From: Alsobacter ponti
GTDB taxonomy: Bacteria; Pseudomonadota; Alphaproteobacteria; Rhizobiales; Beijerinckiaceae
Direction: 5' to 3'
Length of the DNA: 64,000 bases
Assembly: GCF_024294805.1 (NCBI RefSeq)
Contig: NZ_JANCLU010000003.1
Span: 235,222 to 299,221 of the forward strand
A model generated the notes under the pieces. The model was not told the origin of the DNA. It ran no database searches and saw only the letters and a list, made by a program, of their open reading frames with translations. Positions 33,012 to 42,441 of this stretch are shown piece by piece. Position numbers and translations under genes: made by a program. Within the stretch, counting starts at the first letter, position 1; each line of letters opens with the position of its first letter.

Positions 33012-35425
33012 GCCCGCAGCCTCTCGCCATCGGGATCGTGCAGCGGGCGCGACGTCACCACCGCCCGGCATTCCTCGCCGAGGATGTCGATGGCGAAGAC
33101 CTCGCCGTCGCGCGCCAGCTCCGCCGGCACGTAGCCGGCGGCGAGGCTCTGGCCCACCCAGTGGCCGAACGCCCCGGAGGTGACGTGCCCCACCGCCTCG
33201 CCGTCCTTCAGCACGACCTCGTAGCCGACCACGTCGCCGTGCGGCGCGTCGACCGCGAACACCACAAAGCGCTTCGCCGGTCCGCGCTCGCGCTCCGCCG
33301 CCACGGCCGCCTTGCCGGTGAAGTCCGCCGGCTTGTCGCAATCGACGAAGGCGTCGAGGCCGGTCTCGGCGGGGGTGTAGTCCGGGCGGAAATCGCGGTT
33401 GAACGAGCCGTAGTTCTTCTCCAGCCGAAGGGAGGACACCGCCCGTCCCCCGTAATGGGCGAGCCCGAGCGGCTCGCCGGCGGCCAGCAGGTCCTCGTAG
33501 AGCTGGAGCTGGTAGTCGGGCGTGACCCAAATCTCGTAGCCGAGCTCTCCGGTGAACCCGCAACGCTGGACCAGCGCCGGCGACAGCCCCACCGCGCCCT
33601 CCTTCACCGCGAAGAAGCGGAAGCCCTCCCGCGACACGTCGAAGTCGGCGACCTGTTCCAGCACGTCGCGGGCCTTCGGCCCCGACAGGGCGAAGCCGGT
33701 CAGCGTCGAGCAGGCGCTGCGCACGATCACGTCGTCGGGCGGCGCGGCGCGGCTGAACCAGCGCATGTGGAACGCCTCGGCGAACCCCGAGCCGACGATC
33801 AGGAACCTGTCCTCGGCGACGCAGGCGATCGAGAGGTCCCCCATCACGCGCCCGCGCGGGCTCAGCATCGGGGCGATGCCCATGCGGCCGGGGCGCGGAA
33901 TGCGTGAGGCGAAGACGCGGTCCAGCCAGGCGCGCGCGCCTTTGCCCAGCACCTCGTACTTCGCGTAGTTGGAGATCTCCGTGATGCCGACGCCGGTGCG
34001 CACGGCGTGGCACTCCGCGCGGATGTGGGGAAAGGCCTCGGAGCGTCGATAGGTCGGCGTCTCGACCGGTTCGGCGCCCGGCGGCGCGAACCAGAGCGGG
34101 CCCTCCAGCGCGAAATTGGCGCCGAACGCAGCGCCCTTCGCCTTCAGCCGGTCGTAGACCGGCGTGCGGCGGAACGGCCGCGCGGCCGGCATCTCCTCGT
34201 TGGGGTAGAGCAGGCGGAACCGGCGGCGATAGTTCTCCTGCACCTTGATCGACGTGTAGCGGGGCGTCGCGAACAGGCCATAGCGCGCGCAGTCCATGGC
34301 CAGCACGTCCTGGCCCGGATCGTTCTCGGCGATCCAGCGCGACAGGACGAGCCCGATGCCGCCGCCCTGGCTGAACCCGGCCATGACGGCGCAGGCGTTC
34401 CAGTATCCCGGCAGCCCCCGCACCGGGCCGACCAGCGGGTTGCCGTCCGGCGAGAAGGTGAAGGGCCCGTTGATGACCTTGCGCACGCCGACGCGCCCGA
34501 TGGCGGGGAAGTGCCGAAAGCCGTTCTCCAGTTCGGGCGCGATGCGGTCGAGATCGTCCGGGAGGAGCTGGCTGTGGAAGTCGTCCGGCGTCGCGCGCGG
34601 CGACCAGACGCGGCAGTTCTGCTCGTAGGTGCCGAGCAGCACGCCCTGGCCTTCCTGGCGCAGGTAGATCTCGCCGGCGAAATCGGTCGTGTTGATGATC
34701 TCCCGCTCCTGCCCGGCGAGTTCCGGCACGGCCTCGGTGAGGATGTAGTGGTGCTCCATGGCGAGCACCGGCAGTTCGAGGCCCACCAGCCGGCCGACCT
34801 CGCGCGCCCACAGCCCGCCCGCGTTGACGACGTGCTCCGCGCGGATGACGCCCTTGTCGGTGACGACCTCCCAGGAGCCGTCGCGCTGCGGGTTCAGGCC
34901 GGTGACGCGCGTGTAGCGATACACCTCCGCGCCCATCGCGCGGGCCGCGGCGACATAGGCCTGCGTCACCAGCCACGGGTCGACGTGGCCGCCGTCCTCG
35001 CGCCAGAGCGCGCCCTTGAAATGGCGTTCGTCGATCAGCACGTTGCGGCGCTTAGCTTCCGAGACCGGGATCAGCTCCGTGTCCATACGCAGATAGCGGG
35101 CGCGCGAGTGGATGAGGCGCAGGAAGTCCATCTGCCCGTCGGTCGCGGCGAGGTAGATGCCCCCGTTGTGATGGATGCCGCAGGATTGGCCGGTGGCGCG
35201 CTCCAGCTCGCGGTAGAGGTCGAACGTGTATTTCTGCAGCCGGGAGACGTTGGCGTCGGAGTTCAGCGTCGTCACGCCGCCGGCCGCGTGCCAGGTGGAG
35301 CCCGAGGTGAGTTCGTACTTCTCGACGAGAACGACGTCGGTCCAGCCGATCTTCGCCAGGTGGTACAGCACGGAGACGCCGACCACGCCGCCCCCGATCA
35401 CGACAACGCGCGCCTGCGTCTTCAT
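33008..35425 (-). CDS. Dimethylglycine/sarcosine dehydrogenase-like flavoprotein with GcvT domain
   Basis: The 805-residue protein has an FAD-binding DAO domain (~1-370), with VVVIGGGVVGVSVLYHLAK and SGSTWHAAGG. The His of the latter is the covalent FAD site in dimethylglycine dehydrogenase. A GcvT/folate-binding domain (~430-800) follows, with GVGITEISNYAKYEVLGKGA and CGFTGELGYEIW. Such enzymes oxidise N-methyl groups and pass formaldehyde-level carbon to tetrahydrofolate. RBS GGAGGAC precedes the ATG. It is the first gene of the operon with the MttB-like and PhnD-like genes. Confidence 0.9.
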   Translation of the reverse strand: MKTQARVVVIGGGVVGVSVLYHLAKIGWTDVVLVEKYELTSGSTWHAAGGVTTLNSDANVSRLQKYTFDLYRELERATGQSCGIHHNGGIYLAATDGQMDFLRLIHSRARYLRMDTELIPVSEAKRRNVLIDERHFKGALWREDGGHVDPWLVTQAYVAAARAMGAEVYRYTRVTGLNPQRDGSWEVVTDKGVIRAEHVVNAGGLWAREVGRLVGLELPVLAMEHHYILTEAVPELAGQEREIINTTDFAGEIYLRQEGQGVLLGTYEQNCRVWSPRATPDDFHSQLLPDDLDRIAPELENGFRHFPAIGRVGVRKVINGPFTFSPDGNPLVGPVRGLPGYWNACAVMAGFSQGGGIGLVLSRWIAENDPGQDVLAMDCARYGLFATPRYTSIKVQENYRRRFRLLYPNEEMPAARPFRRTPVYDRLKAKGAAFGANFALEGPLWFAPPGAEPVETPTYRRSEAFPHIRAECHAVRTGVGITEISNYAKYEVLGKGARAWLDRVFASRIPRPGRMGIAPMLSPRGRVMGDLSIACVAEDRFLIVGSGFAEAFHMRWFSRAAPPDDVIVRSACSTLTGFALSGPKARDVLEQVADFDVSREGFRFFAVKEGAVGLSPALVQRCGFTGELGYEIWVTPDYQLQLYEDLLAAGEPLGLAHYGGRAVSSLRLEKNYGSFNRDFRPDYTPAETGLDAFVDCDKPADFTGKAAVAAERERGPAKRFVVFAVDAPHGDVVGYEVVLKDGEAVGHVTSGAFGHWVGQSLAAGYVPAELARDGEVFAIDILGEECRAVVTSRPLHDPDGERLRA

Positions 35426-35609
35426 CCCAGCGTCCTCCCCCGGCCGAAGCCGGCCGGAGGGCCACGGTGCGACGAGGACGCGGGCGGGCGCAAGCGGCTT
35501 TCGCGTTAACGCTCGCGACACATTGACCGTTGGGGCCGCCGTCCCATTCTGGTGCGCTCGTTAAGAATGCGTTATGTTAATCGCGGTGTCAGCTTTCGGG
35601 GAGGCCCCG

Positions 35610-35771
35610 ATGCGGAGCTACGGATTCATCGAAACGATCGGCCAGAAGGTGTGCAGCGCCCTGACGGTGTCGGACATGTGCTACGACAGTTCGACTCTCA
35701 GCCTGTTCGGGCTTGCCACGATCCTGCTGCTGCTCGGCGCCATCGCGGGCGCGTTCGTTCCGCGCCTGTAA
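35610..35771 (+). CDS. Small single-span membrane protein, 53 residues, unknown
   Basis: MRSYGFIETIGQKVCSALTV starts the protein, and a hydrophobic segment (~33-50, FGLATILLLLGAIAGAFV) ends it. GGGGAGG stands 5 bases before the ATG. Two Cys lie in the N-terminal half (~15 and 24). I do not recognise it. It stands alone between the methyl-group operon (divergent) and the UPF0303 gene (convergent, 9-base gap). Confidence 0.55.
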   Translation: MRSYGFIETIGQKVCSALTVSDMCYDSSTLSLFGLATILLLLGAIAGAFVPRL

Positions 35772-35780
35772 CGGTTGCGC

Positions 35781-36257
35781 TCAAGCCCGTTCGAGTTCCG
35801 CGATGACGGTCCGGATCGCCCGCGCCGCCATCGCGTGGTCCTCGTATTGCGTCAGTCCGCTGATCGTCACCGTCCCCACCATGCCCGTGCCGCGCACCGA
35901 CACCGGCACGCTGCCTCCGCTCGCGGCGTAGTCCTGCGGCGGCAGGCTGTAGCGCTCGAAGCCCCGCCCGCGCTCGACGCACAACTGGGTCACGTAGAGC
36001 GAGCTGTGCAGGAAGCGCTCGGCCGTGGCGCGCTTGCGGCGCACCCAGCCGGCATTGTCGGGCGACGCGCCGGGCATCGCGCAGAAGAACAGCGGATGCC
36101 CGCCCATCGCGACCTCGATGGAGACCGGCAGATTGCCCAGCGCCGCCTCTTCCCGCAGCAGAACGCCGATGCGCCAGGCGACGTCCGCGTTGAAATACGG
36201 GAACTGGAGCTCCGCTTCCTCGTCGAGCAGCGCGGTCGTGGTGGGGCTGTCGGCCAT
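35781..36257 (-). CDS. UPF0303 / heme-degrading HbpS-like family protein
   Basis: The 158-residue protein matches UPF0303, with FPYFNADVAWRIGVLLREEA, PLFFCAMPGASPDN, RKRATAERFLHSSLY and YAASGGSVPVSVRGTGMVG. The wider family (HbpS/GlcG fold) includes heme-binding and heme-degrading members; the role here is unproven. RBS AGGAGG lies just upstream of the ATG. It is transcribed in the same direction as the YhaN-like gene, 34 bases downstream of that gene's stop. Confidence 0.85.
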   Translation of the reverse strand: MADSPTTTALLDEEAELQFPYFNADVAWRIGVLLREEAALGNLPVSIEVAMGGHPLFFCAMPGASPDNAGWVRRKRATAERFLHSSLYVTQLCVERGRGFERYSLPPQDYAASGGSVPVSVRGTGMVGTVTISGLTQYEDHAMAARAIRTVIAELERA

Positions 36258-36291
36258 TCATGCCTCCTGTCGGTCGAGCAGGACCTTGCCT

Positions 36292-39200
36292 CTACAACGC
36301 CAGGATGTCGACCGCCCCGCCGAGCCGGCGTTGGGCGGCGTCGACCACCGCCCGGTGATGCGTGATCAGGATGGGCTGCACGGTTTCGCCGATCGCCGCC
36401 AGCGCCGCGAGGCCGTTCTCCGTGCGCTCGTCGTCGAAGCTGGCGAAGAGATCGTCGCCGACGAAGGGCGCGGGCTCGGCCCGCTGCGCGTAGTCCTCCA
36501 GGAAGGAGAGGCGCAGCGACAGATAAAGTTGGTCGCGGGTGCCCTCGCTCATGTCGGCGAGCGCCACCTCGTCCCCGCCGGCGCGTCGCCCGACCAGATG
36601 CGGCGCGTCGTCGTCGCCGAAGCTCTGTCCGAGGCCGACGAACGCCCCGCCTGTCACCGTCGAGAACAGCGCGCCGGCGCGCGCCAGAAGGGGCGCCTGC
36701 CGGCCGGCCCGCTGCCGCTCCACCGCCGTCCCGAGCATCAGCGCGCCGAGGCTGAGCACCGCCCATTCCCGCGCCGCCGTCACCAGTTCGACTTCCGCGC
36801 CGCGCCGCTGCTGGGCGGCGAGTTCGGCCCCGCCGCCCTCCTCCAGCTCGCGCATCCGCCGCTTTTCGCGGTCGAGCGCCGCGAAGGCCTCCTTGCCTTC
36901 GCCATCGAGCCGCTCGTCCTCGTCGGCGAGGGCGCGACGCGCGGCGTCTGTCGCGTCGGGATCGTGCCCCGCCAGCGCCTCGCGCAGGGCCGCCTCGTCG
37001 ACGCCGTCGGCCTCGAGCGCGAGCTGGTCCCGCCGCTCGCGCAGCTTCGCCGAGAGGCGGTCGCGATCGGCCAGCCGGCGCGCCAGGCCGGGCAGGTCGT
37101 CTCCGGGCGCGGCGTGGACGCGACCGGCGCGCTCGGCCAGGGCGCGCTCCGCCTCGGCCAGCAGGCCGGCCGCCGCGTCGCGCTCGCCGCGCGCCTGCGC
37201 AAGCTGCTTGTCGATCTCGTCGCGCCGGGCCGTGGCCTCGCGGGCGCGCGCCAGCCTTTGGCCCAGGCCGCGCAACGTCGCGTCGGGCGGCAGGCCAGCC
37301 GCCTCCGCGCCGAGCGCGGACGCGAGGGTGGCGACCGCGTTCTCGAAGGCGGCGATGTCGCGCCTGATGCCCGCGACGCGCCGCATCCGGTCGGCGCGGT
37401 TTTCGATGACGCGCGGCGCTTCCTTCCAGGCGTCGAGCGCCGCCCGGGCTTCGGCGACGCCGGCGTCGGGCGGCAACCCCAGCGCCGGCAGGGCGGCGCG
37501 GCAGCGCTCGCCCCACTCCGCCAGACGCTGTGCGGCGGCGGCGGCGCGCTCCGTTGCGTCCTTCATGCGCGCCTCGGTATCGGCCAGCCGCGCCTCGGCC
37601 TCGCGCGCTTCGGTCCAGAGATCCGCGATGCGCGCGATCTCGGCCTCGATGCGGCTCGCCTGGAGAGTGGCGGGCAGGTCCGGCACGGGGGGTAGGCCGA
37701 GGTCGCGGGCCAGCGCCGCCAGCGGCGCGTCGAGCCGCCGGGCGTCGTCCTCCATCGCCGCTAGCCGGGCGCGCCGCCCGGAGAGGCGGGCGTGACGCTC
37801 CAGCAGCACGCCCAGTTCGACGCGCCACGCCAGCATTTCCGCAGGCGCGGCGGGCGCGACACCGCTCAGGGTCCACAGTTGCGCCCACGCCGCGAGGTCC
37901 GCGTCCCTTTCCGCCCGCAGGGCAGCGAGCGCCGCCTCCTGGTCGCGCGCCAGGCCGAGCGCCCGGTCGAGGCGCTGGCGCGTCAGCGCGTGCTCCACGA
38001 CCCGCTGCGCGTCGGCCACGGCGGCGTCGGCGAGGCTGTCGGCCTCCGCGACCTCGCGCTCGAAGCGCGCGACGACGCCGGCCAGCGTCGCGGGGGCGAG
38101 CGCGTCGGCCTCGCCGAACAGCGACGCCCGCAGCGTCGACCATTCGCTCTCGCGCGCCGCCCGGGCGGCGGCGATGCGTTCGGCGCTGGGCACCGGCCGC
38201 CCCGCTTCCAGAGCCGCCAGGCCGGCTTCGGCTTGCGCCGCCTCCCGCCGCGTCTCGGCCAGCGCCTCGGCAGCGCGCTTGATGTCGCCGTCGCGCTCGG
38301 CGAGGCGGCGGCGCGCGGCTTCGATGACGTCGAGAGAGGGCAAGGCGACGTCCGCCAGCGCCGCGAGGTCGGCGACGCGCGGCGACAGCCGCGCCGCCTC
38401 CGACGCCAGTTCGGCGGCCTCCGCGTAGACCTCCTCGCGCAGGCCGGACATCTGGTCCACCCGCTTCAGCGGCTCCGCGAAGGCGGCGAACGCCGCGCGC
38501 GCGGGCCCGGGCTCCCGCAGGCCGCCTCGGGCCTCGCGCTCGCGCCGCAGCGTCGCCAGCGTGCCCGCCTCCTGCTCTTCGGCGGCCCGCGCGGCCGCCA
38601 GCGCCGCCGCGAGGCGCTCGCCTTCCGCCACCAGTGCCTCGACGCCGGCGCGAACCGCGTCGCTGGGCTGGCCGGCGATCACAGCGTCCGCGTCAGGTAG
38701 GCCGAGCCGAACGGCGAGCGCCGTCAGCTCCGCGTCGAAAGCGTCGGCTTCGGATCGCACCTTCGGCAGGTCGGCGCGCGCCTTCTCCCAGGCGCCGCTC
38801 TGGCCGGTGAGGCGGTCGATCTCATCCCCGTGAGGCAGGACACCCGGGTCCGCCGCGATGGAGGAGGCGTTGGCGGCGTGGCGCGCCTCGGCCGCCTCCG
38901 CCCCGCGCAGCCGTTCGCGCGCCGCCTCGAGCGCCGCTAGCGCCTCGGCGAGTTCCGCCCCAAAGCCCTCGTGGACGGCAGGCAGCTCGCCCAGCGCGGC
39001 CATGTCCGCCTCGATGGCGTCGATGGCGCGGATGACAGGCGCGGCGCGGCGCAGCCGTTCCAGCCGCGCGAGATCGCGGGCGATGGCGGCCCGTCGCCCG
39101 GCGATGGCCTCCAGCCTCGCCTCGTGCTCGGCGATGCCGTCTCGCAACGCCTTCAGCGGTCCGGAACGGAACTCGCTGTCGCGCAGCGCCTTGCGCGCCT

Positions 39201-39768
39201 CCTCGTAGCGGGCCAGCGCCTGGTAGAACCTCCGGTCCTTGGCGGCGCGCGGGGCGAAGATCGCATCGGCCTCGGCGTCCAGCTCGGCGCGCAGTTCGGT
39301 GAGGCCGCGCAGGCCCGAAGCCGCTGCGAACAGCGCCGCGCCCAGCTCGCCGTCCGTCTTGCGCAAATCGTCGCCGCTCTTGCGCAGCGCCTCGGCGTCG
39401 AGGCCGAAGGCGCGGCAGAACACCTCGCGCGACAGGCCGCCGAGGAAGGGGACGAGCGCGTCGTCGGGCAGTTCGGCCCCTTCCGCGTCGGTCAGCACGG
39501 GGCGGTTCTTGCGGCGGCGGAAGTCGAGCCCGCGCCCCGCGCGGTCGACGACGCTCGCGCCCAGGCGCAACTCCCGCATGGGGTGGACGAAGTCGTGTCT
39601 TGTGCGCGCGGGGATTCCGAACAGCAGGTCGGTGATGGCGGCGAGCGAGCAGGTCTTGCCCGCCTCGTTGGGACCGTAGACGACATGCAGCCGAGCGTCC
39701 GGACGGAACTCCAGCACCTTGCCGGTGAACGGCCCATAGCGGTCGAGGTCGAGCCGGAGCAGCCGCAT
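36292..39768 (-). CDS. YhaN/SbcC-like AAA ATPase with long coiled coils
   Basis: The 1158-residue SMC/Rad50-like protein has Walker A GPNEAGKT at ~30-38 and two long Ala/Glu/Arg-rich coiled-coil arms (~150-960). The C-terminal signature and Walker B region has LADMSEGTRDQLYLSLRL, PFVGDDLFASFDD and PILITHHRAVVD. It lies directly downstream of a SbcD-like nuclease (1-base gap), matching the yhaO-yhaN pairing of Bacillus. DNA end processing or repair is the expected role. Confidence 0.87.
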   Translation of the reverse strand: MRLLRLDLDRYGPFTGKVLEFRPDARLHVVYGPNEAGKTCSLAAITDLLFGIPARTRHDFVHPMRELRLGASVVDRAGRGLDFRRRKNRPVLTDAEGAELPDDALVPFLGGLSREVFCRAFGLDAEALRKSGDDLRKTDGELGAALFAAASGLRGLTELRAELDAEADAIFAPRAAKDRRFYQALARYEEARKALRDSEFRSGPLKALRDGIAEHEARLEAIAGRRAAIARDLARLERLRRAAPVIRAIDAIEADMAALGELPAVHEGFGAELAEALAALEAARERLRGAEAAEARHAANASSIAADPGVLPHGDEIDRLTGQSGAWEKARADLPKVRSEADAFDAELTALAVRLGLPDADAVIAGQPSDAVRAGVEALVAEGERLAAALAAARAAEEQEAGTLATLRREREARGGLREPGPARAAFAAFAEPLKRVDQMSGLREEVYAEAAELASEAARLSPRVADLAALADVALPSLDVIEAARRRLAERDGDIKRAAEALAETRREAAQAEAGLAALEAGRPVPSAERIAAARAARESEWSTLRASLFGEADALAPATLAGVVARFEREVAEADSLADAAVADAQRVVEHALTRQRLDRALGLARDQEAALAALRAERDADLAAWAQLWTLSGVAPAAPAEMLAWRVELGVLLERHARLSGRRARLAAMEDDARRLDAPLAALARDLGLPPVPDLPATLQASRIEAEIARIADLWTEAREAEARLADTEARMKDATERAAAAAQRLAEWGERCRAALPALGLPPDAGVAEARAALDAWKEAPRVIENRADRMRRVAGIRRDIAAFENAVATLASALGAEAAGLPPDATLRGLGQRLARAREATARRDEIDKQLAQARGERDAAAGLLAEAERALAERAGRVHAAPGDDLPGLARRLADRDRLSAKLRERRDQLALEADGVDEAALREALAGHDPDATDAARRALADEDERLDGEGKEAFAALDREKRRMRELEEGGGAELAAQQRRGAEVELVTAAREWAVLSLGALMLGTAVERQRAGRQAPLLARAGALFSTVTGGAFVGLGQSFGDDDAPHLVGRRAGGDEVALADMSEGTRDQLYLSLRLSFLEDYAQRAEPAPFVGDDLFASFDDERTENGLAALAAIGETVQPILITHHRAVVDAAQRRLGGAVDILAL

Positions 39769-39769
39769 G

Positions 39770-41011
39770 TCAGCCGCCGCCCTCGACGGCGCGGCCGAGC
39801 ACGAGGGCGCGGGCGTCGGCCAGCAGCCCGTCGAGGTCCTCCGCCAGGGCGTCGCGCTCGGGAATGCCGGCCGGGATGCGGGCCAGCACGTCGTCGAGCC
39901 GCTTCCTCGCGGCGGCGCGAAGCCCCTCGTCGCGCTCCAGCCCCTCCAGCAGCGCCTGCGGGTCCAGCCCCGCGCCGTCGGCGGGCTCGACGCGCGGGCG
40001 CGCCGGCTCCCGCGTCTCGATGCGCAGGCGTTCCAGCCAGACATCCTCACGCAAATGGTCGGCCAGCGCCTGCGCCTCGTCGCGGAAGCGGCCCGGGTCG
40101 CCCTTCAGCCGGCGGTGCAGATTCGTCTCGCCTTCCAGCGTCAGGCGGAAGGCGAGCAGCGTGCCGGCGGCCTCGTCGAAGGCGGGCTTCAGCGCCTCGC
40201 CGACGCGGGCGCGGAACGCCGCCTCGTCATCGACGCCGGCGAGATCGACAGCCACGGAGGCCCAGCGCGCCCGGTCGACGATGACGCGGCGCGCATTCGA
40301 CACGCGCCCGTCTTCGACATCGACGAACACGGCCCCCTTGGGGCCGCACTCGCGCACACTGCGCCCCTGGAGATTGCCGGGGAAGACGATCCACGGGTCG
40401 CGGGCCAGCACCTCGTAGTCGTGGACGTGGCCGAGCGCCCAGTACTGGTAACCGCGCGAGGCAAGGTCCTGCACCGAGCACGGCGCGTAGACAGCGTGCG
40501 GCGGCCGCCCGTCGCACGAGGTGTGCAGCACGCCGATATTGAACCAGCCATGCACCGGATCGGGATAGGCCAGCGCGAAATTGTCGCTGGCGACCCTGTC
40601 GGCGAAGCTGCGGCCGTGAATGGCGACCTGCAGCTCGGCCAGGCGCTCGGTGCGGGCGCGGCTGGACGGGAACAGGGTGACGCCGGCCGGCAGCGGCACC
40701 GCCTTGGTGACTTCGCTCTCGGCGTCGTGGTTGCCCCGGATGAGGAACACGGGGATGCCCGCCCGGTCGAGCCGGGCGACCTCCCGGTTAAAGAACAGGC
40801 CGACCGAGGTGTCCTTCCACTCCCCGTCATAGACGTCGCCGGCGATGACGGCGAAGGCGACGCCCTCGGCGATGGCGCGGCTCACCAGCTCCGAGAAAGC
40901 GTCGCGGCAGGCGGAGCCGAAGCGCGCCGCGATCTCGGCGTCTTTCGTCGCCAGCCCGGCCAGCGGGCTGCCCAGATGAAGGTCGGCGGCGTGGAGGAAG
41001 GTGAAGCCCAT
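39770..41011 (-). CDS. YhaO/SbcD-like metallophosphoesterase (DNA repair exonuclease)
   Basis: The 413-residue calcineurin-like nuclease carries all metal motifs: HAADLHLG (DxH), AGDVYDG (GDxxD), RGNHDAES (GNHD) and GHVHDYE (GHxH). All lie in the first ~225 residues, followed by a C-terminal capping region. It should form a Mre11-Rad50-type complex with the ATPase encoded next. I chose the ATG at 41011 because the fold starts immediately; a GTG at 41035 is the alternative. Confidence 0.88.
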   Translation of the reverse strand: MGFTFLHAADLHLGSPLAGLATKDAEIAARFGSACRDAFSELVSRAIAEGVAFAVIAGDVYDGEWKDTSVGLFFNREVARLDRAGIPVFLIRGNHDAESEVTKAVPLPAGVTLFPSSRARTERLAELQVAIHGRSFADRVASDNFALAYPDPVHGWFNIGVLHTSCDGRPPHAVYAPCSVQDLASRGYQYWALGHVHDYEVLARDPWIVFPGNLQGRSVRECGPKGAVFVDVEDGRVSNARRVIVDRARWASVAVDLAGVDDEAAFRARVGEALKPAFDEAAGTLLAFRLTLEGETNLHRRLKGDPGRFRDEAQALADHLREDVWLERLRIETREPARPRVEPADGAGLDPQALLEGLERDEGLRAAARKRLDDVLARIPAGIPERDALAEDLDGLLADARALVLGRAVEGGG

Positions 41012-41086
41012 GCGTGGTCCGGGTCGCTTCGACACCGGACCCGCGCCCGATTCGCCGCAGCGGGCCTCAGGTTAGCAGAACGAACG

Positions 41087-41112
41087 CGCCGCGCGGCTTG
41101 GCTCGCGCGGCG
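41087..41112 (-). terminator. GC hairpin downstream of the TadG-like gene
   Basis: A perfect 9-bp stem (41087-41095 with 41104-41112, loop 8) begins 19 bases after the stop at 41132 on the minus strand. The sequence that follows is moderately T-rich (CGTTCGTTCTGCTAA). It is a plausible but imperfect terminator. Confidence 0.45.
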
Positions 41113-41131
41113 TCGTCCACAGGGCGGATCG

Positions 41132-42340
41132 TCAGTTGATCAGGCGCGCGCCGTTCTCCACGCGCGGCAGGTCGCCGGCGGGCTTCATGACGGTGGTGTC
41201 CAGGTTCAGCGTGCTGCTGCCCGAGAATTTCAGCGTGTCGGCAACCAGCGGCATGAAGGCCGAAGACTGGCCGAAACCCGCGTTTCCGTTGACGGTGATC
41301 GACTGAGTCGGCGTGTAGATGGCGCCGAGAAGCTTCATATTGGCGTCGCCGTTAAGCGTATTGTCGTAGCCGGGGTTCGAGGTCGGATTCTGCATGATCA
41401 GCATGCCCTTCTGGTCGCCCGAGGTGGGCGCGGACAGGTTGATGACGCCGCCGCCGTTGAGCTTGAAGCCCGAATTGTTGCCGGTGAGGTAGAAGGTGAC
41501 GCCCGAACCGCTCACGTTGGTGTTGGAGTTCACCGTGAGGGTGCCGTTCTGGATGACGTAGGGGCCCGGGTTGAGCGTCACGGTGCCCTTCAGGTCGAGG
41601 CCCGAGCAGTAGGTGCCCGCGCTCAGCGTCACCGACACGCCGGGCTTCATGGTGGGTGGGTTGATGCACTTGCCGGCGGCCGGCTGAATCGTCGCCTTGT
41701 AGGGGTCGTCCTGCACGGCGCAGCCGGTGGTGAACTGGTTCTCCATGCTCGCCGGCCCGGAGATGCCGCCGACGGCGCAATAGCCGCCGGTCGTCACCGA
41801 GGCGGAGCCCTGGATGTTGATGGCGGTGGCGCTCGACGAGTTGCTGTACATCGCGCAGTTCGGAGCGACGAAGGTGGTGTTGCCCTGGAAGGTGATCGCG
41901 CCCGACACGGTCTTGTTGAGCGCGACGGCGCAGGCCGGCGGCCCGTTGGTGCTGCGGATCGCCGTGGCGGTCGTCTTGATGTTCATGGTCTTCATGCCGG
42001 CGACGGCCAGCAGGGTCGTCTTCATCGGCCGCGTCGCGTTCACCGTCACGGTCAGCGTCGGCCCGGTGAACGTGGTCGCCACGGTGTCGGTCGTATCGAA
42101 ATAGCGCGCGGCCACCGCCTTGCGCTGGTCGTCCGTGACCTTGCGGGCCAGCACGGCGGCGAGCGCGGCGGCGTCGGTGGCGCCCTGCATCTCGGCGCGC
42201 TCCACGGTGGCGCGGCTGAAATCGACCGCCCCGCCCGCCGCCATGACGAGCGGCACGGCGGCGACGCCGAAGGTGATGGCCGCGCCGCCGGCCTGGCAGC
42301 GCAGGAAACAGGCGACAAGGCGTGACGGCAACCGGATCAT
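41132..42340 (-). CDS. TadG-like pilus-associated protein 1
   Basis: The 402-residue protein has an N-terminal helix (~17-38) followed by VDFSRATVERAEMQGATDAAALAAVLA, the typical start of TadG-like (Flp pilus assembly) proteins. The rest is Gly/Asn/Thr/Ser-rich and beta-helix-like, with repeats such as GNTTFVAPNCAMYSN, TVTLNPGPYVIQNGTL and NGNAGFGQSSAF. It is probably anchored in the inner membrane with a large periplasmic domain. It lies ~31 kb from the main tad cluster. It shares direction with the epimerase and GT41 genes, 101 bases after the epimerase stop. Confidence 0.78.
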   Translation of the reverse strand: MIRLPSRLVACFLRCQAGGAAITFGVAAVPLVMAAGGAVDFSRATVERAEMQGATDAAALAAVLARKVTDDQRKAVAARYFDTTDTVATTFTGPTLTVTVNATRPMKTTLLAVAGMKTMNIKTTATAIRSTNGPPACAVALNKTVSGAITFQGNTTFVAPNCAMYSNSSSATAINIQGSASVTTGGYCAVGGISGPASMENQFTTGCAVQDDPYKATIQPAAGKCINPPTMKPGVSVTLSAGTYCSGLDLKGTVTLNPGPYVIQNGTLTVNSNTNVSGSGVTFYLTGNNSGFKLNGGGVINLSAPTSGDQKGMLIMQNPTSNPGYDNTLNGDANMKLLGAIYTPTQSITVNGNAGFGQSSAFMPLVADTLKFSGSSTLNLDTTVMKPAGDLPRVENGARLIN

Positions 42341-42441
42341 GGATGGGGTCTCGCTCAACTTTGGCGAGACTATGCGCGCGCGATACAACCGCCGTCGACG
42401 GAAGCTTGGTCTTGGCGTGAACGTCCCCTGACGAGATTCAT

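Noticed and set aside
31467-34976. A single 1169-codon frame covering mttB and part of the flavoprotein gene
   Set aside because: Only the part from 33011 leftward reads as an MttB protein. Upstream of that the frame is out of register with the flavoprotein gene, which is intact in another frame. It is not a fusion.
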